Source: Chloroflexi bacterium RBG_16_72_14 (GTDB lineage Bacteria > Chloroflexota > Limnocylindria > Limnocylindrales > CSP1-4). Taken from it: a stretch of DNA of 6,546 nt. Every line of letters starts with the position of its first letter. The first letter of the stretch is position 1. Shown here in pieces: positions 1-5,781 of the stretch. The DNA lies in assembly GCA_001797035.1 (NCBI GenBank), contig MGOE01000028.1, positions 2,293-8,838 on the forward strand, in the 5' to 3' direction. The notes beneath the pieces are model-generated. The model had not been told where the DNA came from. It saw only the letters and a program-made list of their open reading frames with translations, and made no database searches. Made by a program: the position numbers and the translations under genes.

Positions 1-21
1 GCGGCTCCCGGCCATTCCGTC

Positions 22-48
22 GGCCAACCGCCCGGCCGCCAACCGCCC
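22..48. repeat. Short direct repeat GCCAACCGCCC, two copies
   Basis: GCCAACCGCCC occurs at 23-33 and again at 38-48, a 15-base period. The second copy runs into the first palindrome of the cluster at 43-185. No coding potential is evident. In sequence this GC-rich, short repeats are common, so a function is uncertain; it may simply be part of the repeat-rich leader. Confidence 0.5.
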
Positions 49-185
49 AGCGGCGCTACCGTGCGCCGGTGTCCGATCCTGGCCGCTGGGCGGCGCGAAT
101 GACGCACCGGCGGTCGTCGGAGCGCACGAACCAGCCGCCCAGCGGACGGAACCGGCAAGCGGCGCCTGGTTCAGCCGCTGGGCGG
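43..185. repeat. Four-copy palindromic repeat cluster in two inverted pairs
   Basis: The 11-base core CCGCCCAGCGG lies at 43-53 and 135-145, and its reverse complement CCGCTGGGCGG at 83-93 and 175-185. Each core is itself a dyad (CCGC-3 nt-GCGG). Start-to-start spacing is 40 bases within each pair and 92 bases between equivalent copies. The two right-hand copies share a longer identical 16-mer (GCCGCTGGGCGGCGCG at 82-97 and 174-189), while the sequence between arms has diverged. This resembles paired extragenic palindromes (REP doublet or REPIN-like) or a multi-site operator. No gene is supported in bases 1-279; the overlapping short ORFs on both strands look like GC shadows. Function is inference; the repeats themselves are read directly. 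Confidence 0.75.
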
Positions 186-206
186 CGCGTGGGCCCGCGC
201 CAGGAC

Positions 207-227
207 CCGCGGGCGCGCAGCCCGCGG
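207..227 (+). other. GC-rich hairpin upstream of the nucleoside hydrolase
   Basis: CCGCGGG (207-213) and CCCGCGG (221-227) form a perfect 7-bp all-GC stem around a 7-base loop. It is not followed by a T-run, so it is not a classical intrinsic terminator. It lies just before an in-frame ATG at 229, and 39 bases ahead of the TAGCAT element. It could end transcription from upstream or be a DNA cruciform, but chance is possible at this GC content. Confidence 0.5.
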
Positions 228-265
228 CATGGGGCCGGCGGCGCACGGCCTCGCACCCGCGGCGA

Positions 266-271
266 GTAGCA
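266..271 (+). promoter_or_regulatory. Possible -10 element for a leaderless start
   Basis: TAGCAT fits the TANNNT form of -10 elements and lies in one of the few AT-containing spots of the leader. It ends 8 bases before the GTG at 280, a spacing that would let transcription begin at or next to the start codon. No good -35 match is seen around 243-248. There is no clear Shine-Dalgarno before GTG 280, which is consistent with a leaderless message. Inference only. Confidence 0.35.
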
Positions 272-279
272 TCGGCCTC

Positions 280-1353
280 GTGAGCACGGTCGCACGGACG
301 CCCCTGATCCTCGACGTCGACACCGGCATCGACGACTCGCTCGCGATCCTGTACGCCTGTGCCAGCCCGGACGCGGAGCTGGTCGCCGTCACCTGCCTGT
401 CCGGGAACGTGGCCGCGGCCGACGTCCAGCGCAACACGCGGGCCGTGCTGGAGCTGGCCGGGCGGGCAGACGTGGAGGTGGCGCTGGGGCGCGAGCAGCC
501 GCTGCTCCGGCCGTTGGACCTCGCACCGGACACGCACGGGCCGCACGGGATCGGGCACGCGGTGCTGCCGGAGCCCGCCGCGCCGCTGTCGCAGCGGTTC
601 GCCCCGGCCCTGGTCGCCGAGGAGGCGCGCCGCCGCCCGGGCGAGATCACCCTCGTCACCCTCGGCCCCCTGACCAACCTCGCGATCGCCGTCCTGGCCG
701 AGCCCGCACTGCCGAAGCTCCTCCGGCGCTGGGTCCTGATGGGCGGCTCCTACCGGGTCCCTGGCAACACCACCCCGACGACCGAGTGGAACATCCACTG
801 CGATCCCGAGGCCGCCCGGATCTGCCTGGCGGCCTGGGCCGCGGCCGTGGAGCAGGACGCCACGATTCCTCGGCCGCTCGCCCTCGGCCTGGACGTGACC
901 GAGACCGCGCGCATGCTCCCCGACCACGTCGTGGCGCTCGCCCGCCGCGCCGGCAGCACCCCGGACGACACCCTCGACCCGGGGCGCGAGCCCGGCGCCC
1001 CCGAGCGGCGGTCGGTCGCCTCCAACCCGATCGTCCGGTACGTCGCCGACGCGCTCCGCTTCTACATGGAGTTCCACGCCGCGTACGACGGCTTCTACGG
1101 CGCCTTCGTCCACGACCCGCTGGCCACCGCGGCCGCGCTGGACCCGTCCCTCGTCCGCACAAGGGCGCTCGCGGTAGACGTGGACGCGAGCGGTGGCGTG
1201 GCCGACGGCCAGACGATCGCGGACTGGCGCGGGCTGTGGCACCGGCCGCCGAACGTGGACGTCGCCGTGGAGGCGGACGCCGCCGAGTTCCTCCGCCGCT
1301 GGGTGGAACGCGTGGGAGGGCTGGCGGCGGCCCGGTCGGACGTGGCACGCTAA
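280..1353 (+). CDS. Inosine/uridine-preferring nucleoside hydrolase family protein
   Basis: Hydrolyses the N-glycosidic bond of a ribonucleoside to ribose and free base in the cytoplasm (family knowledge). The 357-residue product has the family's N-terminal metal-binding motif, D12-V-D14-T-G-I-D18-D19, near its start. It also has THGPHGIGH, LGPLTNLAIA, the GGS..VPGN segment, E169-W-N171 with D175 (substrate and metal region) and the late H278-D279-P, expected to supply the catalytic His and a calcium ligand. GTG 280 is preferred because it puts the DxDxGxDD motif 11 residues from the start, as usual. ATG 229 in the same frame would add 17 unconserved residues and lies against a hairpin. Residues about 222-244 look like a hydrophilic insertion. 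Base specificity cannot be read. It is first in the apparent operon, 48 bases before the ECF S gene, which suggests cleavage of an imported nucleoside. Confidence 0.93.
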   Translation: MSTVARTPLILDVDTGIDDSLAILYACASPDAELVAVTCLSGNVAAADVQRNTRAVLELAGRADVEVALGREQPLLRPLDLAPDTHGPHGIGHAVLPEPAAPLSQRFAPALVAEEARRRPGEITLVTLGPLTNLAIAVLAEPALPKLLRRWVLMGGSYRVPGNTTPTTEWNIHCDPEAARICLAAWAAAVEQDATIPRPLALGLDVTETARMLPDHVVALARRAGSTPDDTLDPGREPGAPERRSVASNPIVRYVADALRFYMEFHAAYDGFYGAFVHDPLATAAALDPSLVRTRALAVDVDASGGVADGQTIADWRGLWHRPPNVDVAVEADAAEFLRRWVERVGGLAAARSDVAR

Positions 1354-1366
1354 GGGCCGGGAGGTT

Positions 1367-1388
1367 TCGCCGCGCCCTGCTGCGGCGA
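1367..1388 (+). other. Intergenic hairpin before the S-component gene
   Basis: TCGCCGC (1367-1373) pairs perfectly with GCGGCGA (1382-1388) around an 8-base loop, and ends three bases before the GGAGG ribosome site. There is no T-run after it. It could be an mRNA processing or stability element that sets different expression of hydrolase and transporter, or a partial attenuator. The 48-base gap is too short for a classical riboswitch. Confidence 0.45.
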
Positions 1389-1391
1389 TCT

Positions 1392-1396
1392 GGAGG
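1392..1396 (+). promoter_or_regulatory. Shine-Dalgarno GGAGG of the S-component gene
   Basis: GGAGG lies 5 bases before ATG 1402. It decides the start: the in-frame GTG at 1396 overlaps the site itself, and the next ATG (1411) is 14 bases away. Confidence 0.8.
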
Positions 1397-1401
1397 TGCG
1401 C

Positions 1402-2220
1402 ATGGGCGGCATGTTCAGCACGCGGGTCATCACGCTGATGCCCGTGGCGATCGCCATCAACATCGTGCTCGGGTACACCGTGCAGACGGTGCTCAAGCTG
1501 CCGATCTACCTCGACTCGATCGGCACCATCCTGGTCGGCGTGCTCGCCGGCCCGATCGCGGGCGCCCTGACGGGCATCCTCACCAACCTCATCTGGCAAT
1601 ACGCGCCGGGCATCGGCGGCGGCACGATCGGGCCGTTCGCGATCACCGCCGGCGTGATCGGCCTGCTCGCGGGCCTGTGGGGCCAGCTGGGCGTGTACCG
1701 GAGCCGCCCGGCGAGCGGGTCGCAGCTCCTCGTTGCGGCGGTCGGTGCCGCCGCGCTGGTCCTCATCTTCGCGCTCCCGATCATCAACGGAAACCCCGCC
1801 TACACGGACCCGAACATCGGCGGGTATCCGGACTGGGTCTACACGGGCGCGCTGGTCATCGCGGCACTGGCTGCCGTCGTCGTTGCCGGGTTCATCTACC
1901 TCCGCCGCGACCTCGCCGGCTTGTGGGTCGCCGTCGCGGGGGTCGTCACCGGCATTGTCGCGGCCTTCGTCTCCGCGCCGATCGCCGCCTACGTCTTCGG
2001 CGGTGTCACCGGCAGCGGCACGGACGTCCTCGTGGCGGCCCTCCGGCAGGGCGGCGCGGACGTGCTGAGCGCCTCGCTCGGCCAGGGCCTGTTCTCCGAC
2101 CCGATCGACAAGACCATCACCAGCTTCGTCGTGTTCATCATCCTGTCGAGCCTGTCACCGCGGCTCCTTGCCCGGTTCCCGAACGGCGACAAGCTGACCG
2201 ACGCCAGCCCCAATTGGTGA
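1402..2220 (+). CDS. ECF transporter S component (substrate-binding membrane subunit)
   Basis: Integral membrane protein of 272 residues that would bind the substrate for the ECF importer encoded downstream. The N-terminal block (KLPIYLDSIGTILVG, residues 32-46) followed by a Gly/Ala-rich helix ending in TNLIW is a recognisable S-component pattern. A later block has APIAAYVFGGVTGSGTD (192-208). Hydrophobic segments lie at about 12-31, 38-62, 77-97, 108-128, 147-167, 171-200 and 236-256. That is seven, where ECF S proteins usually have about six; the 104-167 stretch with loop NGNPAYTDPNIGG looks additional. The tail SPRLLARFP is basic and probably cytoplasmic. Transport of a nucleoside is inferred from the adjacent hydrolase; vitamins or other bases remain possible. 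Its TGA overlaps a GTG (2217), the same GTGA arrangement seen at the later subunit junctions. Confidence 0.87.
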   Translation: MGGMFSTRVITLMPVAIAINIVLGYTVQTVLKLPIYLDSIGTILVGVLAGPIAGALTGILTNLIWQYAPGIGGGTIGPFAITAGVIGLLAGLWGQLGVYRSRPASGSQLLVAAVGAAALVLIFALPIINGNPAYTDPNIGGYPDWVYTGALVIAALAAVVVAGFIYLRRDLAGLWVAVAGVVTGIVAAFVSAPIAAYVFGGVTGSGTDVLVAALRQGGADVLSASLGQGLFSDPIDKTITSFVVFIILSSLSPRLLARFPNGDKLTDASPNW

Positions 2221-2235
2221 TCCGCTGACCGACGC
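2193..2235 (+). repeat. 12-base direct repeat across the S/T gene junction
   Basis: GCTGACCGACGC occurs at 2193-2204 and 2224-2235, 31 bases apart. The first copy encodes Leu-Thr-Asp-Ala in the S frame, the second Leu-Thr-Asp-Ala in the T frame. The S stop codon (2218-2220) lies between them. The remaining bases of the 31-base units do not match, so this is not an intact tandem duplication. Confidence 0.8.
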
Positions 2236-3037
2236 GACCCACCCGGGCACGGGGCGGCTGCCGGACTATGTCCTGCGCCGCCCCACCGGCTTCTTCCGGG
2301 GCCTGAACCCGACCACCAAGCTCGTCGTCGCCTTCGTCGTCGCCGCCATCGCGTTCGGCGTGCGGGGCTGGTCGGGGCCGCTGGGCATGCTCGCGATCGT
2401 GCTCGCGATCGCGCTGGCCGCGCGGCTCGGGCGGGCGATGCGCCCGTACCTGCTCGCGACGCTGCCGCTGGTGATCTCGATCCTGCTGGTCAACACGTTC
2501 CTGTACCCGGGCGCCACGGACCGGATCCTCACCCTGGGGCCGGTGTCGGCGACCTGGACCGGGCTCGCCGAGGCGCTCCAGGCGACCGCGCGCGTGGTGG
2601 CGTTCGCGCTGAGCGTCGCGCTGCTCGCGCTGACGACGGCGATTGACGACCTGCTCGACGACCTCGAGCATCGCGGGCTCGGGCGGCGGACGATCTTCGT
2701 GATCGGGTCGGCGATCCGGACGGTGCCGCGGATGATCGAGCGGGCCGGCGAGATCGTGGACGCGCAGCGGGCGCGCGGGCTGGACACCGAGGGCTCCGTC
2801 TGGCGTCGCGCGCGCGGCGTCGTTCCCCTGGCGGGGCCGATGGTCCTGTCCGCGCTGTCCGAGGTGGAGGAGCGGACGATGGCGCTCGAAGCCCGGGCGT
2901 TCTCCGCGCCCGGGCGCCGGACCACGCTCCGGCCGCTCCCCGACCGCCCGGCGGAGCGCGCCCTGCGCTGGGGGCTGTTCCTGGCCGCAGTCGTCCTGGT
3001 CGGGCTGTCGGTCTCCGGGCGGTTCCCGCTGCCGTGA
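2225..3037 (+). CDS. ecfT: ECF transporter T component (EcfT), start codon anomalous
   Basis: Membrane coupling subunit linking the S component to the two ATPases. Counting from CTG 2225 it has 270 residues. It has an early motif GLNPTTKL (26-33), hydrophobic segments near 33-49, 53-66, 75-93, 121-140 and a C-terminal one at 249-263. The coupling-helix signatures ARG (183-185) and ARA (223-225) are typical of EcfT. The frame is open from 2198, but no ATG, GTG or TTG precedes the conserved N-terminus; the first is GTG 2360, which would delete the GLNPTTKL block and most of the first membrane helix. Possible starts are CTG 2225, ATT 2213, or GTG 2217 if one base is missing near 2220-2227. As written, GTG 2217 meets a TGA after three codons. 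So this is a functional gene with a rare start, a sequence error, or a frameshifted gene. Its end overlaps the next gene by GTGA. Confidence 0.82.
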   Translation: MTDATHPGTGRLPDYVLRRPTGFFRGLNPTTKLVVAFVVAAIAFGVRGWSGPLGMLAIVLAIALAARLGRAMRPYLLATLPLVISILLVNTFLYPGATDRILTLGPVSATWTGLAEALQATARVVAFALSVALLALTTAIDDLLDDLEHRGLGRRTIFVIGSAIRTVPRMIERAGEIVDAQRARGLDTEGSVWRRARGVVPLAGPMVLSALSEVEERTMALEARAFSAPGRRTTLRPLPDRPAERALRWGLFLAAVVLVGLSVSGRFPLP

Positions 3038-3942
3038 GCGAGGCGATCGTCGTGAACGCCGTGAACGATGCGCCGCCGACACCCGCCCTGCTGCTGGACG
3101 GCGTTCGGTACGGCTACGCCGGGACGCGTCGCTGGGTCCTGGACGGCGTCAACCTCGAGGTGGCGGCCGGGCGGGTCCTCGGGATCGTCGGGCCCAACGA
3201 GGCCGGCAAGTCCACCCTGTGCCTGGTGGCCGCGGGCCTCGCGCCGGCTGCCATCGGCGGACGGCTGGAGGGCGACGTCCTGCTGGGCGGGCTGTCCACC
3301 CGGGATGCGAACCCCCACCAGATGGCGCAGCGGGCCGGCATCCTGTTCCAGAACCCGGTCACGCAGCTGTCCGCGACCGCTCCCACGGTGTACGAGGAGG
3401 TCGCCTTCGGGCCGCGGAACCTGGGCCTGGCGGTCGACGAGATCGCGGACCGCGTGGAGCACGCGCTGGGGGCGCTGCGGATCGAGGCGCTCGGCCCGCG
3501 CGACCCGATGCGGCTGTCGGGCGGCCAGGCGCAGCTGGTCGCGCTGGCGTCCGTGGTGGCGCTGCGGCCCCCCGTCCTCGTCCTCGACGAGCCCACCAGC
3601 CAGCTCGACCCGGCCGGCACGCGGCTCGTGGGCGAGGCGCTGGCGGGCCTGGCCGCGGCCACCGCCACCGCGATCGTCGTGGTCGAGCACAAGACCTGGC
3701 TGCTCGCGGATCTCGCTGACGCGTGCGCGCTGGTCGCGGACGGGCGCGTCGTGGTCCACGGCGCTACCGCGGACGTCCTCGCGGACGATCGGCTCGTGGA
3801 GCTGGGCGTGGAGCCGCCGCCAGCGGTGCGGCTCCGGCGCGCGGCCGCGGTGCGCGGCGTGGCCCTCGATTCGGCCGTGGTCGACGCCGTCGCGGCGGCC
3901 CGCCTCGCGGCCGATCCCGACACCGTGGAGCCCGTCCCGTGA
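3034..3942 (+). CDS. ecfA1: ECF transporter ATP-binding protein, first of two
   Basis: Cytoplasmic ABC ATPase of 302 residues that drives the importer. Motifs in order: Walker A GPNEAGKST (53-61), Q-loop FQNPVTQL with Q106, full signature LSGGQ (161-165), Walker B VLVLDEP with E186, D-loop SQLD (189-192), and the switch His in VVEHK (H219). Glu-Ala replaces the common Gly-Ser/Ala inside the P-loop, but the essential G-K-S/T is intact. A C-terminal extension of about 60 residues follows the ATPase fold. GTG 3034 overlaps the T-gene stop (GTGA). An in-frame GTG at 3052 has GAGG eight bases upstream and is a reasonable alternative start, since the first residues are not conserved. It should pair with the second ATPase as a heterodimer and supplies the intact signature motif. 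Confidence 0.92.
   Translation: MSEAIVVNAVNDAPPTPALLLDGVRYGYAGTRRWVLDGVNLEVAAGRVLGIVGPNEAGKSTLCLVAAGLAPAAIGGRLEGDVLLGGLSTRDANPHQMAQRAGILFQNPVTQLSATAPTVYEEVAFGPRNLGLAVDEIADRVEHALGALRIEALGPRDPMRLSGGQAQLVALASVVALRPPVLVLDEPTSQLDPAGTRLVGEALAGLAAATATAIVVVEHKTWLLADLADACALVADGRVVVHGATADVLADDRLVELGVEPPPAVRLRRAAAVRGVALDSAVVDAVAAARLAADPDTVEPVP
3927..3930 (+). promoter_or_regulatory. Ribosome site GGAG for the second ATPase
   Basis: GGAG lies 8 bases before GTG 3939, inside the end of the first ATPase gene. It supports this GTG as the start rather than any of the in-frame upstream GTG or ATG codons, which would add about 70 Arg/Gly-rich residues that are a shadow of the first ATPase gene. Confidence 0.6.
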
Positions 3943-4748
3943 CCGCGGTCGCTCGCCTCGAGGGCGTCGGGTTCGTGTACCCGGACGGGACGCGCGCGCT
4001 GGCCGGCGTGGCTCTCGAGCTCCGCGAGGGCGAGCGGGTGGGCATCGTCGGGCAGAACGGATCGGGCAAGTCGACCCTCGTGCGCCAGCTCAACGGCCTC
4101 CTCCGCCCGACCGAGGGGCGCGTGACGCTGTTTGGCCGCGACACGGCGGGGGTGCACGTCGCGGAGCTGGCACGGACGGTCGGACTCGCGTTCCAGAACC
4201 CCGACCGCCAGATCTTCGCCGCCAGCGTCCGGTCCGAGGTCGCGTTCGGGGCCCGGAACCTGGGACGGCGCGGGGCGGAGCTGGACCGCGCCGTGCAGGC
4301 CGCGCTCGAGGCGGTCGGCCTCGAGGGCGAGGCAGCGACCAACCCGTACGACCTGGGCTACTCGCGGCGGAAGCTGCTCGCGCTGGCCTCGATCCTGGCC
4401 ATGGAGACCCCGGTCGTGGTGCTCGACGAGCCGACCACCGGCCAGGACGCCCGTGGCGTGGAGCGGATCCAGCGGATCGTTGGCTCGCTGGGCGAGACCG
4501 GCCGCACGGTGATCACGATCAGCCACGACATGCGGTTCGTCGCGGAGTCGTTCCAGCGCGTGATCGTGATGCGCGCCGGACGGGTGATCCTGGACGGCCC
4601 GCCCGTGACCGTGTTCGCGGCCGAGCACGCCGGGGCGCTGGCCTCAACGTTCCTCGAGGCGCCGCTGGCCGCCCGGCTCGGGGAGCGGCTGGGCCTCGGC
4701 ACGACGCCCTCGGAATCGGCCCTGCTGGACGCCCTCGCCGCCCGGTAG
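3939..4748 (+). CDS. ecfA2: ECF transporter ATP-binding protein, second, with degenerate signature motif
   Basis: Second ABC ATPase of the importer, 269 residues. Walker A is GQNGSGKST (38-46), the Q-loop FQNPDRQIF has Q86, Walker B is VVVLDEP (159-165) with E164, and the switch His is in ISHD (H196). Where LSGGQ is expected the sequence reads LGYSRRK (139-145), so the signature loop is degenerate. In the A1-A2 heterodimer each ATP site takes Walker motifs from one chain and the signature from the other. The site made by A1 Walker motifs and this signature should therefore be the weak one, and the site made by A2 Walker motifs and A1 LSGGQ the active one. The preceding gene overlaps by GTGA. 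The gene ends in TAG and appears to be the last of the operon. GTG 3939 gives the normal family length. Confidence 0.93.
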   Translation: MTAVARLEGVGFVYPDGTRALAGVALELREGERVGIVGQNGSGKSTLVRQLNGLLRPTEGRVTLFGRDTAGVHVAELARTVGLAFQNPDRQIFAASVRSEVAFGARNLGRRGAELDRAVQAALEAVGLEGEAATNPYDLGYSRRKLLALASILAMETPVVVLDEPTTGQDARGVERIQRIVGSLGETGRTVITISHDMRFVAESFQRVIVMRAGRVILDGPPVTVFAAEHAGALASTFLEAPLAARLGERLGLGTTPSESALLDALAAR

Positions 4749-4759
4749 CAACGGGCCGC

Positions 4760-4777
4760 GCCGTTCGGGCCGTTCGG
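4760..4777 (+). repeat. Tandem 9-base repeat (GCCGTTCGG)x2 in the gap before the stress gene
   Basis: GCCGTTCGG occurs at 4760-4768 and directly again at 4769-4777, followed by CCG. The second copy can also form a small hairpin, GGCC-GTTC-GGCC (4768-4779), followed by the pyrimidine-rich stretch TCCTTCCC. It may mark the end of the ECF operon, but stem and tail are too weak to call a terminator. Confidence 0.4.
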
Positions 4778-4820
4778 CCGATCCTTCCCGCACCCGGCAG
4801 CGCGACGATTGACTCGGATC

Positions 4821-4826
4821 GGAGGT
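4821..4826 (+). promoter_or_regulatory. Shine-Dalgarno GGAGGT of the stress protein gene
   Basis: GGAGGT ends 5 bases before ATG 4832, the strongest ribosome site in the window. It fixes the start against the very long open frame that continues upstream through the two ATPase genes. Confidence 0.85.
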
Positions 4827-4831
4827 CCACC

Positions 4832-5737
4832 ATGCGCATCCTGCTCGCCGTCGACGGCTCGGTATCCAGCGACCGTGCCACGGAGCTCGTGGCCGGCTTC
4901 CCCCTCCCCGACGACTCGGTGATCCGCGTCGTGTCCGTGCAGCAGCCGTACGTCGATGTCCTCGCCATGTCCTGGGCGTCCGTCGGCGAGTCAGCCGCCC
5001 CCGAGACCGAGGAGCAGGTCGACGCCCGGCACCACCGCGAGGCGGTCGAGCGCGCCGAGCACGTGCTCAAGCGCCCCGGGGTCAACGTCGAGGGCTTCCT
5101 GCTCCGTGGCCGGCCCGCCAGCGCGATCGTGGACGAGGCGAAGGCGATGGCGGCCGACCTGGTCGTGGTCGGCAGCCGGGGCCACGGCACGATCGCGACC
5201 ATGGTCCTGGGCAGCACCGCGTCCGAGGTCGTGGACCACGCGCCGTGCCCGGTGCTTGTCGCCCGCGGCGGCACGCTGGGCTCGATCGCGTTCGCCGACG
5301 ACGGCTCCAAGGCGGCCCGGGGGGCCGAGGCCGTGCTCACGGCGTGGCCGATGTTCGCCGGGCTCCCGGTCAGCGTGGTCACCGTGGCCGAGACCGCGGT
5401 GCCCGTCGCCGCCGGCTTCACGCCCGGCCTCTACGACCAGGTGCTGGCCTCGTACTCGAAGTCGGTGGACGAGGCCCGCGAAGAGGTCCGCCGGGAGGCC
5501 GACACGGCCGCCGGGCGGCTGGACGACGCCGGCCTCGATGCCCGCCCGATCGTGCTCGAGGGCGATCCGGCCTCGGAGATCGTCCGGTTCGCCACGGAAC
5601 GGGGAATCGGCACGATCGTGATGGGCACGCGCGGCCACACGGGTCTCGCGCGCCTGTTCCTCGGCAGCGTCGCGCGCAACGTGCTGCTCCACGCCCCGTG
5701 CTCCGTGCTGGTGGTCCGCGAGCGGAAGGGCGACTGA
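4832..5737 (+). CDS. Universal stress protein with two tandem Usp domains
   Basis: Cytoplasmic protein of 301 residues with two fused UspA-type nucleotide-binding domains. Domain 1 (about 1-145) begins MRILLAVDGS and carries the ATP-binding motif G-2x-G-9x-G-S at G114, G117 and G127-S128. Domain 2 (about 150-296) begins with ADDGS (155-159) and repeats the motif at G265, G268 and G278-S279. Both end in the expected HAPC.VLV strand. Both domains therefore keep residues linked to ATP binding, which points to an ATP-binding rather than a non-binding Usp. The protein family acts in stress survival by poorly defined means. It lies 83 bases after the ECF operon with its own strong ribosome site, so it may be a separate unit, although no convincing promoter was found in the gap. 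It converges on the acetate kinase gene. Confidence 0.93.
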   Translation: MRILLAVDGSVSSDRATELVAGFPLPDDSVIRVVSVQQPYVDVLAMSWASVGESAAPETEEQVDARHHREAVERAEHVLKRPGVNVEGFLLRGRPASAIVDEAKAMAADLVVVGSRGHGTIATMVLGSTASEVVDHAPCPVLVARGGTLGSIAFADDGSKAARGAEAVLTAWPMFAGLPVSVVTVAETAVPVAAGFTPGLYDQVLASYSKSVDEAREEVRREADTAAGRLDDAGLDARPIVLEGDPASEIVRFATERGIGTIVMGTRGHTGLARLFLGSVARNVLLHAPCSVLVVRERKGD

Positions 5738-5781
5738 CGCCCGGGGCCGGGGCCGCGGGACCGGACCCGGCAGCGCGCCGA

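Noticed and set aside
229..279. ATG 229 as start of the nucleoside hydrolase
   Set aside because: It adds 17 unconserved residues, has no ribosome site and lies directly after a hairpin; GTG 280 fits the family N-terminus better. Not fully excluded.
1354..1401. Riboswitch controlling the transporter
   Set aside because: The gap is only 48 bases and holds a single small hairpin; no known riboswitch core was recognised there or in 1-279.
786..2228. Long + strand frame spanning the hydrolase and S gene
   Set aside because: Arg-rich shadow; the hydrolase and S frames have conserved motifs and a good ribosome site.
2138..4628. Long - strand open frames opposite the T and ATPase genes
   Set aside because: Low-complexity Arg/Pro/Gly-rich translations typical of the antisense of high-GC codons; the + strand carries clear ABC and EcfT motifs.
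4809..4814. TTGACT as a -35 box for the stress gene
   Set aside because: A -10 at normal spacing would fall at or within the start codon region, past the ribosome site.
3068..4831. Very long + strand open frame that continues into the stress protein gene
   Set aside because: It runs out of frame across both ATPase genes and is Arg/Ser/Trp-rich without motifs. The strong GGAGGT and ATG at 4832 give the normal Usp start.
5738..5781. Bidirectional terminator between the convergent genes
   Set aside because: Only short, bulged GC stems (for example around 5754-5773) and no T-run on either strand.
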